Of a DNA stretch of 64,000 nucleotides, positions 43,422-52,065 are shown piece by piece (position 1 is the first letter of the stretch; every line of letters starts with the position of its first letter). The DNA comes from Alphaproteobacteria bacterium 32-64-14 (lineage in GTDB: Bacteria; Pseudomonadota; Alphaproteobacteria; Caulobacterales; Hyphomonadaceae). The position numbers and the translations under genes were made by a program. The notes under the pieces were generated by a model. The model ran no database searches. It was given only the letters and a program-made list of their open reading frames with translations, and was not told the DNA's origin. Location: NCBI GenBank assembly GCA_002280725.1, contig NCEM01000020.1, positions 39,714 to 103,713 on the forward strand. Direction: 5' to 3'.

Positions 43422-44171
43422 ATGGAGCTCAACTTGCCCGATCTGTTTCCGCCCGATCTTTTCTCACCTGAGACGGCGGGAGCATTCTTCACGATCATCT
43501 GGATCGATCTCGTCCTTGCGGGCGACAACGCCGTGATCATTGGCCTCGCCGCCGCTGGCCTGCCGAAAGAGCAGCGTAACAAGGCGATCATGATCGGGAT
43601 CCTTGCAGCGACGGGCCTGCGAATCGCCTTCGCACTGGTGGCGACGCAGCTGCTGGCAATCATCGGATTGCTGATCGTCGGCGGCATCTTGCTGCTGTGG
43701 GTTTGCTGGAAGATGTGGCGTGAACTGAGCACACCGCACTATGTTGATGAAGAGGCCATCACCGGCGAAGACCTAGACGGCGACGGCAAGATCGCTGGCC
43801 AGACGATCGGCAAGAAGAAGTCGCTGCGCGATGCCGTCATCCAGATCATCGTCGCGGATGTCTCGATGTCGCTGGACAATGTGCTTGCTGTCGCGGGCGC
43901 AGCGCAGGGCCACGCCCCCATCATCCTGATCCTCGGCCTCGCCCTGTCAGTGATCCTGATGGGCGTTGCAGCGACTTTCATCGCGCGCCTACTGCAACGA
44001 CATCGCTGGATCGCCTATGTCGGTCTGATCATCATCTTCTATGTCGCGCTGAAAATGATGTGGGACGGCTATTTGCAGGTGCAGGCCTGCAACCCGTCAT
44101 GGTTCGGCATTGGAACAGACATGACGGCCGGTTGTCCGCTGCACCCTGACTACAATCCAGGCGGGCACTGA
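43422..44171 (+). CDS. TerC-family (YjbE-like) membrane protein
   Basis: 249 residues from ATG 43422, which matches usual N termini (ETAGAFFTIIWIDLVLAGDNAVIIGLAAAGLPKEQRNKAI); a frame open to 43347 adds 25 residues with no family likeness. Six or seven membrane helices carry the paired acidic signatures LAGDNAVII and VADVSMSLDNVLAVAG. Family members handle metal export, including manganese in some bacteria. A cytoplasmic loop contains DLDGDGKIAG, an EF-hand-like acidic sequence. No clear ribosome binding site decides the start. Confidence 0.88.
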   Translation: MELNLPDLFPPDLFSPETAGAFFTIIWIDLVLAGDNAVIIGLAAAGLPKEQRNKAIMIGILAATGLRIAFALVATQLLAIIGLLIVGGILLLWVCWKMWRELSTPHYVDEEAITGEDLDGDGKIAGQTIGKKKSLRDAVIQIIVADVSMSLDNVLAVAGAAQGHAPIILILGLALSVILMGVAATFIARLLQRHRWIAYVGLIIIFYVALKMMWDGYLQVQACNPSWFGIGTDMTAGCPLHPDYNPGGH

Positions 44172-44174
44172 CGC

Positions 44175-46298
44175 CTAGAACGTTCCCGACACGTTGAGGC
44201 GGATGATGGGACCGAAGGTGCGGTGACGCTCCTCGGTGAAATCGAGCGGGTTGGTGCGCCGCCCACCCTGATACACGTCACGCCGGAAATTCTCGGACGA
44301 ATCGTTGAGGTTCACCGCCTGCAGGCGAACCTTGAGCCCGTAGACATCCTTGTGCTCGATCGAGACGAAGTTGGTGGAGGGCGCCTGCCAGTTCCGCGAG
44401 ATCTGGTCGAGCCGATAGCCGGCATAGCTCTGGTATTCTTCCAGGCCCCCTGAAATCGTCCACTGCGTGTCCGGGATGTCCCAGCGCAGGGAAACGACTC
44501 CGCCCTGCTTGTCGCTCCAGCTGATCTGGCGATCTTCGCCGGTCAGCGGGTCTTTCACGCTGCTGTCGCTGTAGAACCAGTTGAAGTTGACCTGCATGCC
44601 CTTGAGGCCAAGCGGATCGAGGTTGATCGTGCCGGAGGTCGATGCGGTCCAGGCTGTCGCCTGATCGATGTTGCCGACGCCAGAGCCAGTTAGGCCGAAC
44701 GGAATCTGGTCCACGACATCCTCGATCAGCCTGTAGTCGAACGACAGCTTGATGGCGCCCCATGGGCCAATCTTCCGGTTGATCTCGGTCGAAGCGATCC
44801 AAGACTGTTCGGGAACAAGATCGGCATTGCCGACCGACTGGTTGTTGTTCTGCAGGTCGACGGACGACAGGAAGTCACCGAAGTCGAGCTGGCCGACCTT
44901 GCGTTCACCCTTGAGGCTGATGCCCAGGCCGGAATCGATCTGCCAGGCCAGCGACACGAAGCCCTTGGGCCTGACGAATTCCCGCGTAAGCCCGTTGGCG
45001 CCTGTCTGCATGAGTTCAGAATACTCTACGCCCAGCGAGCTTTGCAGGCTGACGCCCTGCCCGAGTTGGCGGCTGTAGGCCACGTTGGTTTCGGCGCGGC
45101 GCTCCTCCACGCGCGCCGTGCCATCAGCCAGCGGCGCTGTCATGTATGACCCATCGGGCTGGCGCAGGCCAAGCTCGGAGGCGAGATCGAGGAAGTTGAA
45201 CGCGCCCTCGGCGGCGAACTGCAGGTCGCCATCTAACGCGGCGAAGCCGTACTCGGCGCGCAGGATGCTCTCGCCTGCCTCCTCTTCGGTCGCGAAGAAC
45301 TGTCCGGCGGGGGACAGGCCAAGCGGCCAGGACTCGACCCTGACGCCACCTTCCTGTGCATCCAGTCTCTGCAAGCCAATGAGCTTGAGCCGCCCCGGTC
45401 CAAGATCGAACTCGTAATCGGCGCCGATCTCGATGCCGCGATTGTCCTCGCCGATATAGCTGAAGCGGTTGACCGGCAGCAGGCCAACGGGATTGCGGAA
45501 CGAATCCTCACGGCCGACGAAATTGAACGACGCCATCGTGAGGTTCATGTTTGCGACAGCGCCGTCGATGGCTTCATAGGTAAGTGTTGCGGCAAGCGAG
45601 GGCTCCTCGCCAGCGCCGTTGAACCCTTCGCGACGAACATCGATCACCTGACCTGCACCGCTGGTGATCACGCCGGGACCATCATGGCCGTTGTGGAATT
45701 CTGCGAAGTTCACGCGCGCCGACCATGACCAGCCGCCATCCGTGGCGCCGCTGGCCGACACGGCGCCGCGAAACCAGGACGGCTGCAGGTTCTCGCGGAA
45801 TTCGGGATTCCAGTTCCAGTTGCCGCTGAAAGCCTTGACCTTGGCGATCACGTTGGCGACCTGTCCCGACAGGCCGGGAATGTTGAGGCTGGCGCCATCG
45901 ACAATCTCGATCCGCACCACGGAATCGGCAGCAATGCGGGACAGCGCGGTCTGCGCGTCGTTGGACTTGCCGGACACGCGGCGGCCGTTGATCAGCACGT
46001 TCTGCTTTGCCTGGCCGAAGCCCCGCCCGCCATCCGAACCGGTGATATCGAAGCCGGGAATGTTGTTGACCATGTCGGCGGCAGACTTCGGCGCGAAGCG
46101 GGTGAAATAGGCCGGCTCGAAGGTCTGTCCCGGTGCGACCGGCGCTGGCGCAGCGGGGGCCTGCTGCGCAAAGCCTGGCGCGGCGAGACAGAGAGCGAGC
46201 GTGCTTGCGAGTGACAGGCCGCCAAACAGGCCGCGACCCGATCTGGCGCGCGAGCGCACGCGCTCCGTCGTTGCGATCGGTACGCTGCTACGTTTCAT
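44175..46298 (-). CDS. TonB-dependent receptor-like outer-membrane protein
   Basis: 707 residues; AGGGA lies 6 bases before the ATG. Signal peptide ends GFAQQ. A plug-like domain includes KSAADMVNNIPGFDITGSDGGRGFGQAKQNVLINGRRVSGKS and VVRIEIVDGASLNIPGLSGQVANVI, followed by a barrel ending VSGTF. The absence of a clear TonB box and the TonB-plug variant suggest an Oar-like or nonclassical receptor. It converges with the TerC-family gene. Substrate unknown. Confidence 0.9.
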   Translation of the reverse strand: MKRSSVPIATTERVRSRARSGRGLFGGLSLASTLALCLAAPGFAQQAPAAPAPVAPGQTFEPAYFTRFAPKSAADMVNNIPGFDITGSDGGRGFGQAKQNVLINGRRVSGKSNDAQTALSRIAADSVVRIEIVDGASLNIPGLSGQVANVIAKVKAFSGNWNWNPEFRENLQPSWFRGAVSASGATDGGWSWSARVNFAEFHNGHDGPGVITSGAGQVIDVRREGFNGAGEEPSLAATLTYEAIDGAVANMNLTMASFNFVGREDSFRNPVGLLPVNRFSYIGEDNRGIEIGADYEFDLGPGRLKLIGLQRLDAQEGGVRVESWPLGLSPAGQFFATEEEAGESILRAEYGFAALDGDLQFAAEGAFNFLDLASELGLRQPDGSYMTAPLADGTARVEERRAETNVAYSRQLGQGVSLQSSLGVEYSELMQTGANGLTREFVRPKGFVSLAWQIDSGLGISLKGERKVGQLDFGDFLSSVDLQNNNQSVGNADLVPEQSWIASTEINRKIGPWGAIKLSFDYRLIEDVVDQIPFGLTGSGVGNIDQATAWTASTSGTINLDPLGLKGMQVNFNWFYSDSSVKDPLTGEDRQISWSDKQGGVVSLRWDIPDTQWTISGGLEEYQSYAGYRLDQISRNWQAPSTNFVSIEHKDVYGLKVRLQAVNLNDSSENFRRDVYQGGRRTNPLDFTEERHRTFGPIIRLNVSGTF

Positions 46299-46389
46299 GG
46301 ATCGTCCCTGCCCTGGCGTTCGTTTTCGCGGCAGCCCTTCATGGGGCGGCGGCTTTTAGTCCGGATAGACCGACAAGAAGCAGCAGCCC

Positions 46390-48780
46390 TTAGCGGGCCA
46401 CCGCTCCCTTGGCGCGCAGGTATTCAGCAACTTCGGCGTTTCCGTGACGCTCGGCTTCACCAAGAGGTGTGCGGTTGCCGGCGGTGACGGACTTCTGGTT
46501 GACGTTGGCGCCAGCTTCGACCAGCAGCTTGACCATCACGAGGTCGCCCTCGGCAGCAGCGGCGGCAAGTGGCGTCTTCTGGCCCGGAACCGAGGCGGCA
46601 AGGTCAGCGCCGCGATTGACGAGCAGGCGGGCGATTTCGATCGCGCCGTTCTCCGCAGCTTGGCTCAACGGCGTGCCTTCGCCGGGGAAGCCGAGGTTGA
46701 GATCAGCGCCAGCGTTGATCAGCAGGCGCGCGGCATCTACGCAGTTCTCTTCGGCCGCAGCCATCAGCGCCGTGCCGCGACCCGGCACAACCGCATTCAC
46801 GGCGAGCTTCTCCTCACCGATCAGCTTGCTGAGCCGATCGAGGTCGCAATCGTCCGCAGCATCGAACAAACGCATGGCCGGCGAATGACCGCGCGCCCCA
46901 TCAACCGGCACGCCAGCCGCACGCAGCGCATCAAGCACCGAGCGTTCGATATTGTCGCCGATCTCGCCGCCGTTCGGGCCCGAGATGCGGAACTCGCCAC
47001 GCTCGCGCGCCGCCGCCATTTCATCGCGCGCCGCCGCCAGAGCCTGGCGTGCGATGTCGAGGCCCATGCGGCTATCGGCCATGGCGAGAGCAATTTCTGC
47101 GCGGTGGTTGGACAGTTCGCTGCGGGCTTCTTCAAGCGCCGCGCGGATTTCGGCCTGAAGCTCCGGCCCGAGCGCCACGTGCAACTCCTCGCGCGCTTCA
47201 GCCAGGGCCTGGCGCACTTCTTCCATATCGACGCGCTCGAAATCCTGCCAGGCGTCCATGGTGTCGGCATCGATGCCGGCTTCTTCAAGCGCGCGGCGGA
47301 CCTCTTCCATGATCGCCGGCATCTCGGCCATCATTTCCTGCCCGACCAGACCGCCGAGTTCGACGCCAAGCGCAGACATTTCGGCGCTGAGTGCAGACAT
47401 CTCGGCCTGAAGCTCCGGCGACATTTCGCCCATCAGGCTTTCCAGCTCAGGGCCGAGTTCGGCCATCAGCGCCTGGATCTCAGCGCCGAGGGCGGCGTAT
47501 TCGGCGTCCGCAGCCGAGAAGCCGAAGTCGTCGCCGCCCTTGCCGCCATCAAGCGTGATGACCGTGCGGCCTTTGGCGCCAGAACGATCCTCGATCACGA
47601 CAGGCCTCTTGTCCTGCGTTCCCTCAGCCGGCGGCTGGGCTTCTGCGGTGAAGCGCGGCGTGACCATAGCGGCGACAGCGACAGCCAGCACGAGACCGGA
47701 GAAAGCGAGACGACCGGAATACTTTGCGGGCGTGCCGCCGGTCTTTGCGATGTCGATCAGGCGTTTCACGCGGCGGCCGAAGTGCGACCGGGGACCGATG
47801 GCGCCAACGGCGAGGCGCGGCGCGCGCACCCAGAGCTGGTTCTCGGCCTGCTTGGTGAGCGAGCGGGCGAAGGCTTTGGCGTCGCCCGTGCGTTCAACAG
47901 CGGCTTCGTCGCAGGCGACTTCGCGCTCTTCATCGATGCGGCGGCTGACCCAGTGCAGCGCTGGGCTCCACCAGAGCAGCGCGAGAACAACGCGCTGGCC
48001 CAAGGCTGCCAGCATATCATGGCGGCGAATGTGGGCGTGTTCGTGCTCGAGCAGGCCAGCCATGCCGGGCGAGGCAAGCGCGATCGATTCCGGCAGAACG
48101 ATGCATGGGCGGAAGAGACCAGCAGCCATCGGTCCGGGCGCTTCGGGACTCACGACAACGCGAATGCCTTTCATGCGGGCCTGCAGCGCGAGCGGCAGAT
48201 CGGCGGGGCGCGAACGGGCGACGAGACGCTCGACAGCGAGAAGATCGCGAACGGTGCGAGCGATCAGTAAGACAGAGACGGCAAGCCAGATGGCAAGCAG
48301 CGGCCAGCCAAGATCGGGGAGTTTCAGTTCCGGCATAGTGAACAGCGACACCGGCTGCGTCTCGGTCACGACTTTTACAGCCGGCAGCGCAGGCGCAGCC
48401 GGAGCAGCAGCAGGCGCAACCGCGAGCACGAGGGACGCTTCACCAGAGGCAGGCGGCGGCACAGCGGCGGTAGGCGCAGCAGCGGGCGCACGCGCGGCCG
48501 CCATCGGCGCCGTCACTTCCATGCGGGTTGTTTCATTGGCCTGCAACGCGACCGGTGCGTTCAGCTGTTGCAGCAGACCAGCGACGATCGTCTCGCCAGG
48601 GATGAAGGCGGCCAGCGGCAGCGCCAGACTCGCGACGAAAGCAGCGGCGCCAAGGCCGTAGCGCGTCGAGCCGCGCATGCGCTTTCCAAGAATAAGAACC
48701 AGCGCCAGCACGGCGGCGAGCGCAACGCTCTGCCACAGGTGGCCGATTACAAGCGTCTGGGACACGCTCACATCACTCAT
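46390..48780 (-). CDS. M56 (BlaR1-like) metallopeptidase with C-terminal ankyrin repeats
   Basis: 796 residues from ATG 48780, overlapping the blaI-like stop by 8 bases. N-terminal membrane segments lead to the peptidase domain with HEHAH at 246-250 (HExxH zinc site), and DEAAV nearby. After another membrane helix a long, Glu/Ala-rich helical region (about 410-640) includes a run of ELGPELESLMGEMSPELQAEM-type repeats. Four or five ankyrin repeats close the protein (GTALMAAAEENCVDAARLLINAGADLN, GTPLSQAAENGAIEIARLLVNRGADL). M56 proteins sense an outer signal and cleave the BlaI-type repressor; the sensor domain here is unusual. Whether the signal is a beta-lactam cannot be said. Confidence 0.9.
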   Translation of the reverse strand: MSDVSVSQTLVIGHLWQSVALAAVLALVLILGKRMRGSTRYGLGAAAFVASLALPLAAFIPGETIVAGLLQQLNAPVALQANETTRMEVTAPMAAARAPAAAPTAAVPPPASGEASLVLAVAPAAAPAAPALPAVKVVTETQPVSLFTMPELKLPDLGWPLLAIWLAVSVLLIARTVRDLLAVERLVARSRPADLPLALQARMKGIRVVVSPEAPGPMAAGLFRPCIVLPESIALASPGMAGLLEHEHAHIRRHDMLAALGQRVVLALLWWSPALHWVSRRIDEEREVACDEAAVERTGDAKAFARSLTKQAENQLWVRAPRLAVGAIGPRSHFGRRVKRLIDIAKTGGTPAKYSGRLAFSGLVLAVAVAAMVTPRFTAEAQPPAEGTQDKRPVVIEDRSGAKGRTVITLDGGKGGDDFGFSAADAEYAALGAEIQALMAELGPELESLMGEMSPELQAEMSALSAEMSALGVELGGLVGQEMMAEMPAIMEEVRRALEEAGIDADTMDAWQDFERVDMEEVRQALAEAREELHVALGPELQAEIRAALEEARSELSNHRAEIALAMADSRMGLDIARQALAAARDEMAAARERGEFRISGPNGGEIGDNIERSVLDALRAAGVPVDGARGHSPAMRLFDAADDCDLDRLSKLIGEEKLAVNAVVPGRGTALMAAAEENCVDAARLLINAGADLNLGFPGEGTPLSQAAENGAIEIARLLVNRGADLAASVPGQKTPLAAAAAEGDLVMVKLLVEAGANVNQKSVTAGNRTPLGEAERHGNAEVAEYLRAKGAVAR

Positions 48781-49168
48781 TGCCGTCCTCCGGGGAGATG
48801 CTGTCGAGTTCATTCTTCAGCGACTGGAGCTCGTCCGCGCTGAGGGTCTCGTTTCTGATGAGGTGTTGCGCCAGCTCGGTGGGTGAGCCTTCGAAGAAGG
48901 TCGACACCATCTTGCGCAGCGCGCGGGAGCGCGCCTCGGCGCGCGATACGGTGGGCTTGTAGATGAAGGCGCGTCCGTCCTGCCGCGGCGCGACATAGTC
49001 CTTGTCGGTGAGAATCCGCAGCAGGGTGAGGACGGTGTTGTAGGCGACGGGGTAGCTGGTCGTGAGCGCGTCTGTGACGTCACGCACGCTCGCCTCCCCC
49101 TTCTCCCAGAGCACGCGCATGATGCGCTGCTCGGCTTCGGTCAGAACGTCAGATTTTGGCTTCGGCAT
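48773..49168 (-). CDS. BlaI/MecI/CopY-family repressor
   Basis: 131 residues with the winged-helix domain of the family (VLTEAEQRIMRVLWEKGEASVRDVTDALTTSYPVAYNTVLTLLRILTDKDYVAPRQDGRAFIYKPTVSR) and a C-terminal dimer helix. It should repress its own operon and be inactivated by the M56 protease encoded downstream, with which it overlaps. Two near-identical sites upstream (49264-49326) are candidate operators. Confidence 0.93.
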   Translation of the reverse strand: MPKPKSDVLTEAEQRIMRVLWEKGEASVRDVTDALTTSYPVAYNTVLTLLRILTDKDYVAPRQDGRAFIYKPTVSRAEARSRALRKMVSTFFEGSPTELAQHLIRNETLSADELQSLKNELDSISPEDGNE

Positions 49169-49531
49169 GGCGTTTTTCTCTATTCTGGCCCGGTTGGCCC
49201 GGGTCTTCTCTGCTCATTTGCCCGTTGGCTCTTCTGATCCGGCGTTCTGACCATTGCCGGAACAACTAGTTCCTTAGGTGCGTCCGTTTTCCCGTTTATC
49301 GATATGAGTGTCAACTAGATTCTTAGTTCGCTGTGCAGATTGGCAGTCTGACCCGGTGGGAAGCACCCGCCGCATAAACTCAGGTCAAGTTGCCGGCGGG
49401 CCAAGTATTGGTGAGATCGAGCCTGCGGTCGCGTTACCTAACGACGCGCGCGTAACTGTGAACCGGAGGCGAGGAACTGCGTTCGTCTTTCTCCCGCGAG
49501 GCGCGAGGCGCCTGATTATGGAGATAGAGAC
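49169..49531. other. Regulatory region between the BlaI gene and the Ala/Gly-rich gene
   Basis: 363 bases with no gene. It must hold the leftward promoter of the BlaI-M56 operon and the rightward promoter of the gene at 49532. The two 14-base repeats at 49264-49326 are the most likely control sites. Confidence 0.6.
49264..49326. promoter_or_regulatory. Two candidate BlaI-type operator sites
   Basis: AACTAGTTCCTTAG (49264-49277) and AACTAGATTCTTAG (49313-49326) match at 12 of 14 positions and have dyad character (CTAG...TTAG). They lie 49 bases apart, 96-158 bases upstream of the repressor start. BlaI-family operators are short dyads, often paired near the promoter (established). Confidence 0.55.
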
Positions 49532-49933
49532 ATGAAACGTACCGCCTGGATTTCCGCCTATGCTTTGGCAGCCGCCATGGCGCTTCCCGCCAGCGCCCAG
49601 ATCGGGCTGGGCGGACAAGGCTCGGGTCAGGGTCAGCTGCCGGGAATCGGTGTTGGCGGACAAGGGTCCGCAGGCATCGGGATCGACCCGTCCTCCACCG
49701 TCGACACGACCCGCAGCGCCGCTGGACAGGCGCGCGCGCAGGCCAAGGCGAAGGCGGACGCCGCCAAGGCGGAAGCTGCCGCCGCTGCCGCCCGCGCCAG
49801 GTCCGCAACGCCGGACGTTGATGCGCGCACCAATGCATCCGCCTCTGGCAATGCCAGCGCGAGCCCCAACGGGGTCAGCGCATCTGGCTCGGCCTCGGGT
49901 GGAGCTTCAGCGACGGTCAAGCCGCAGCAATAG
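49532..49933 (+). CDS. Exported Ala/Gly-rich low-complexity protein
   Basis: 133 residues with a signal peptide (ALPASAQ). The mature part has two tandem GGQGS-type units (GLGGQGSGQGQLPGIG and GVGGQGSAGIGI), then an Ala/Lys/Arg-rich stretch that could form a helix or coiled coil, and a Ser/Ala/Asn-rich tail. No family recognised. GGAGA lies about 9 bases before the ATG. It may be a structural or surface-associated protein. It lies opposite the BlaI-M56 operon and might be part of that regulon (inference). A terminator follows. Confidence 0.65.
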   Translation: MKRTAWISAYALAAAMALPASAQIGLGGQGSGQGQLPGIGVGGQGSAGIGIDPSSTVDTTRSAAGQARAQAKAKADAAKAEAAAAAARARSATPDVDARTNASASGNASASPNGVSASGSASGGASATVKPQQ

Positions 49934-49958
49934 GGCCAGCAACCATTGAACGACTGGA

Positions 49959-49990
49959 GCGGCGCCGGGATCGATTCCGGCGCCGTTTCC
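49959..49990 (+). terminator. Terminator after the Ala/Gly-rich gene
   Basis: An 11-bp stem with one G-U pair (49960-49970 with 49975-49985) closes a TCGA loop and is followed by TTTCC. Confidence 0.82.
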
Positions 49991-51012
49991 TATCGCGCGG
50001 CGGGATAGGTGAGCGGATCAGCTGGCGACAGACCGAACGACCCCTTCTGCGTGGTGTAATCGCCCAGCAGCAATTCGTAGTGGAGATGGATCGGGATACG
50101 GTAGGCGGCCGAGTTGCCCATCAGGCCGATCGGCTCTCCTGCCCTCACCGTGACGCCCGGCGACAGGCCTTTGCCGAACGACGCCAGGTGGGCATAGCGC
50201 GTGAAGACGCCGCCGCCATGATCAATGACGATCATGTTGCCGTAGTCGTCGCGATACTTCAGCTCGACGATCTGTCCATCGCCCGCTGCAAGGATGGTCG
50301 CGCCCGTGTCGGCGTAGAAATCGAGCCCCTTGTGCAGACGATCATTGCGCGGGCCAAAGCCAGACGAGAGGCATGCGCCCGGCGTCGGGAATGTCGCGAT
50401 GCGCACCTGATTTACGAGAACAACCGGCTTGAAGCCACGTACCATGCCGTCCAGGCTTTGCGGCGCATTCGATACCGTCATGCGCGGACACAGCGACATG
50501 CTGACGGGAAAGGCCATCGGCGCAGAGAGGTTCGGCATCGGAGAGGATGAGGGCGCAGGCGGCGGCGTGACGCCGGCGGCAGGCGCTGGTGCATTTGGTG
50601 CAGGCGCGCTTGTTGAAGGCGTGCTGGGTGAGGGCGTTGCAGGCGGCGGCGCGGGCGCGACGGGCGCTGCAACCACAATCATGCCTTCTGGCACTGCCGT
50701 GCTTTCATCCAGCGCCAGGTTGTCGAGCTGCTCTTCCAGCGTGCCGGAATCCTGCTCGACCATAATCACCTCACCCGCGGCAATCGCAACGCCGCGAATA
50801 TCCGCGCTGAGCCTGTCGAGCGTTTCGGCCGGTACAAGCTCGCGAAGCCCGGCGACGCTGATGTTCTCGAGCCTCAGCTTCGCCCGTATATCGTTGGCCG
50901 ACCGGTTCACTGCGTCGGTCCATTCAGGCGGCGCCGGCCATACACTGCCGCCGACCCAGCCAGCAAAGCCCGATCCGCCAGCAAGGGCGGCAACCAGAAG
51001 TGTCTTGATCAT
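49990..51012 (-). CDS. M23-family metallopeptidase
   Basis: 340 residues with an N-terminal membrane or signal segment (LVAALAGGSGFAGWVGG). Residues 110-165 are a Pro/Ala/Ser-rich linker. The C-terminal domain has the M23 zinc ligands: His227 and Asp231 (HKGLDF) and HLH at 309-311, with YAHLASFGKGL. This should be a periplasmic peptidoglycan endopeptidase or a related LytM-domain activator; the catalytic residues look complete. Confidence 0.9.
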   Translation of the reverse strand: MIKTLLVAALAGGSGFAGWVGGSVWPAPPEWTDAVNRSANDIRAKLRLENISVAGLRELVPAETLDRLSADIRGVAIAAGEVIMVEQDSGTLEEQLDNLALDESTAVPEGMIVVAAPVAPAPPPATPSPSTPSTSAPAPNAPAPAAGVTPPPAPSSSPMPNLSAPMAFPVSMSLCPRMTVSNAPQSLDGMVRGFKPVVLVNQVRIATFPTPGACLSSGFGPRNDRLHKGLDFYADTGATILAAGDGQIVELKYRDDYGNMIVIDHGGGVFTRYAHLASFGKGLSPGVTVRAGEPIGLMGNSAAYRIPIHLHYELLLGDYTTQKGSFGLSPADPLTYPAAR

Positions 51013-51166
51013 CTCACGTCCCCTGTCGTCAGGGGGCGCGCGTGGGCGACACCCCCCGGTCCATCACCCGTGCGCAACCTCTTGCCCATCAGGCCGAGGC
51101 CGTCTCACGGAGGGAAGCTTAGGACTGACGGGGCGCAGAGTCAGCTGGGCGCCTGCCTGCCATGTG

Positions 51167-51919
51167 TCAGTCGTCGCGGTTGATGCGGGCCTTGCCCCGG
51201 CCAATGGCCAAAGCCTTGATCGCGCCGCGGAATGTGCTCACTTCCTGCGCCGTCCAACCGGCCCGTGTGAAGGCATTGCGCAGGTTCTGCGTCATGGGCG
51301 CCCGCTTGGCGTCCGGGAAGAAGAAGCCGGCGCGATCCAGTTCATCCTCGAAATGCTCCATCATGCCGACAAGCTCTTCGCGGGTGGCGGGCAGATCGAC
51401 CGCTTGAGCAAAGGCTGCGGGCGGACCACTCGCGTGCGCCTCCGCGTAGGCGTGCGCCAACAGCGCGACGGCCTGTGCGAGGTTTAGCGATCCAAATCCA
51501 GGCGCGACCGGAAACGACAGGATTGCATCCGCCAGCGCCACCGACTCGTTCGGCAGCCCTGCACGCTCCGCTCCGAACAGGATGCCCGCCCGCACAGGCG
51601 TTGAGCGAACACGCGCAATCGCCGCTCCCGCGCCCAGCACCGGCTTCTCCATGCCGCGCGGCCGGGCGGTCGTCGCCAGCACTAGCCCGCAATCGGCAAT
51701 CGCCTGTTCCACAGTCTCGCAGACGGTCACGGTTACGACATCGGGCAACGCGCCGGCGCTCATCGTCTCGGCGGCGGGATTAGGCCAGCCATCGCGCGGG
51801 GCGACGAGGCGCAGGTCCGGCAAGCCGAAATTCGCCATCACGCGCGCAGCGGCGCCGATGTTCTCGCCCATCTGGGGCGCGACGAGGATGAAGGCGGGGG
51901 TGAAGGCGGACAAGGTCAT
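51167..51919 (-). CDS. TrmH-family RNA methyltransferase (TrmJ-like)
   Basis: 250 residues. SPOUT-fold marks are PAFILVAPQMGENIGAAARVMANFG at the start, ILFGAERAGLPNESV in the middle, and PGFGSLNLAQAVALLAHAYAEA in the knot. This pattern matches TrmJ (2'-O-methylation of tRNA position 32) or a close relative. A C-terminal helical extension is present (MMEHFEDELDRAGFF). The ATG matches the usual N terminus. Confidence 0.9.
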   Translation of the reverse strand: MTLSAFTPAFILVAPQMGENIGAAARVMANFGLPDLRLVAPRDGWPNPAAETMSAGALPDVVTVTVCETVEQAIADCGLVLATTARPRGMEKPVLGAGAAIARVRSTPVRAGILFGAERAGLPNESVALADAILSFPVAPGFGSLNLAQAVALLAHAYAEAHASGPPAAFAQAVDLPATREELVGMMEHFEDELDRAGFFFPDAKRAPMTQNLRNAFTRAGWTAQEVSTFRGAIKALAIGRGKARINRDD

Positions 51920-52008
51920 GAGCGTCTTTTAGGGCCTATTGGCGCAATCCGGAATGGCGTCCGGATGACCAGAATCTATGCCGGCAATTGCAGTTTTTTA
52001 ACCGCCCA

Positions 52009-52036
52009 TTGTGCAACAGAACCCGTCTGGTATAGC
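52009..52036 (+). promoter_or_regulatory. Candidate promoter of icd
   Basis: TTGTGC (52009-52014) and TATAGC (52031-52036) with a 16-base spacer lie 30 bases before the icd start, a position typical of an alphaproteobacterial housekeeping promoter. AGGAG precedes the ATG. Confidence 0.55.
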
Positions 52037-52065
52037 CCGCCAGAACCGGTTTTCAGGAGCTTTTC

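Noticed and set aside
46444..48270. A 608-codon rightward open frame opposite the M56 gene
   Set aside because: Antisense shadow; composition not protein-like.
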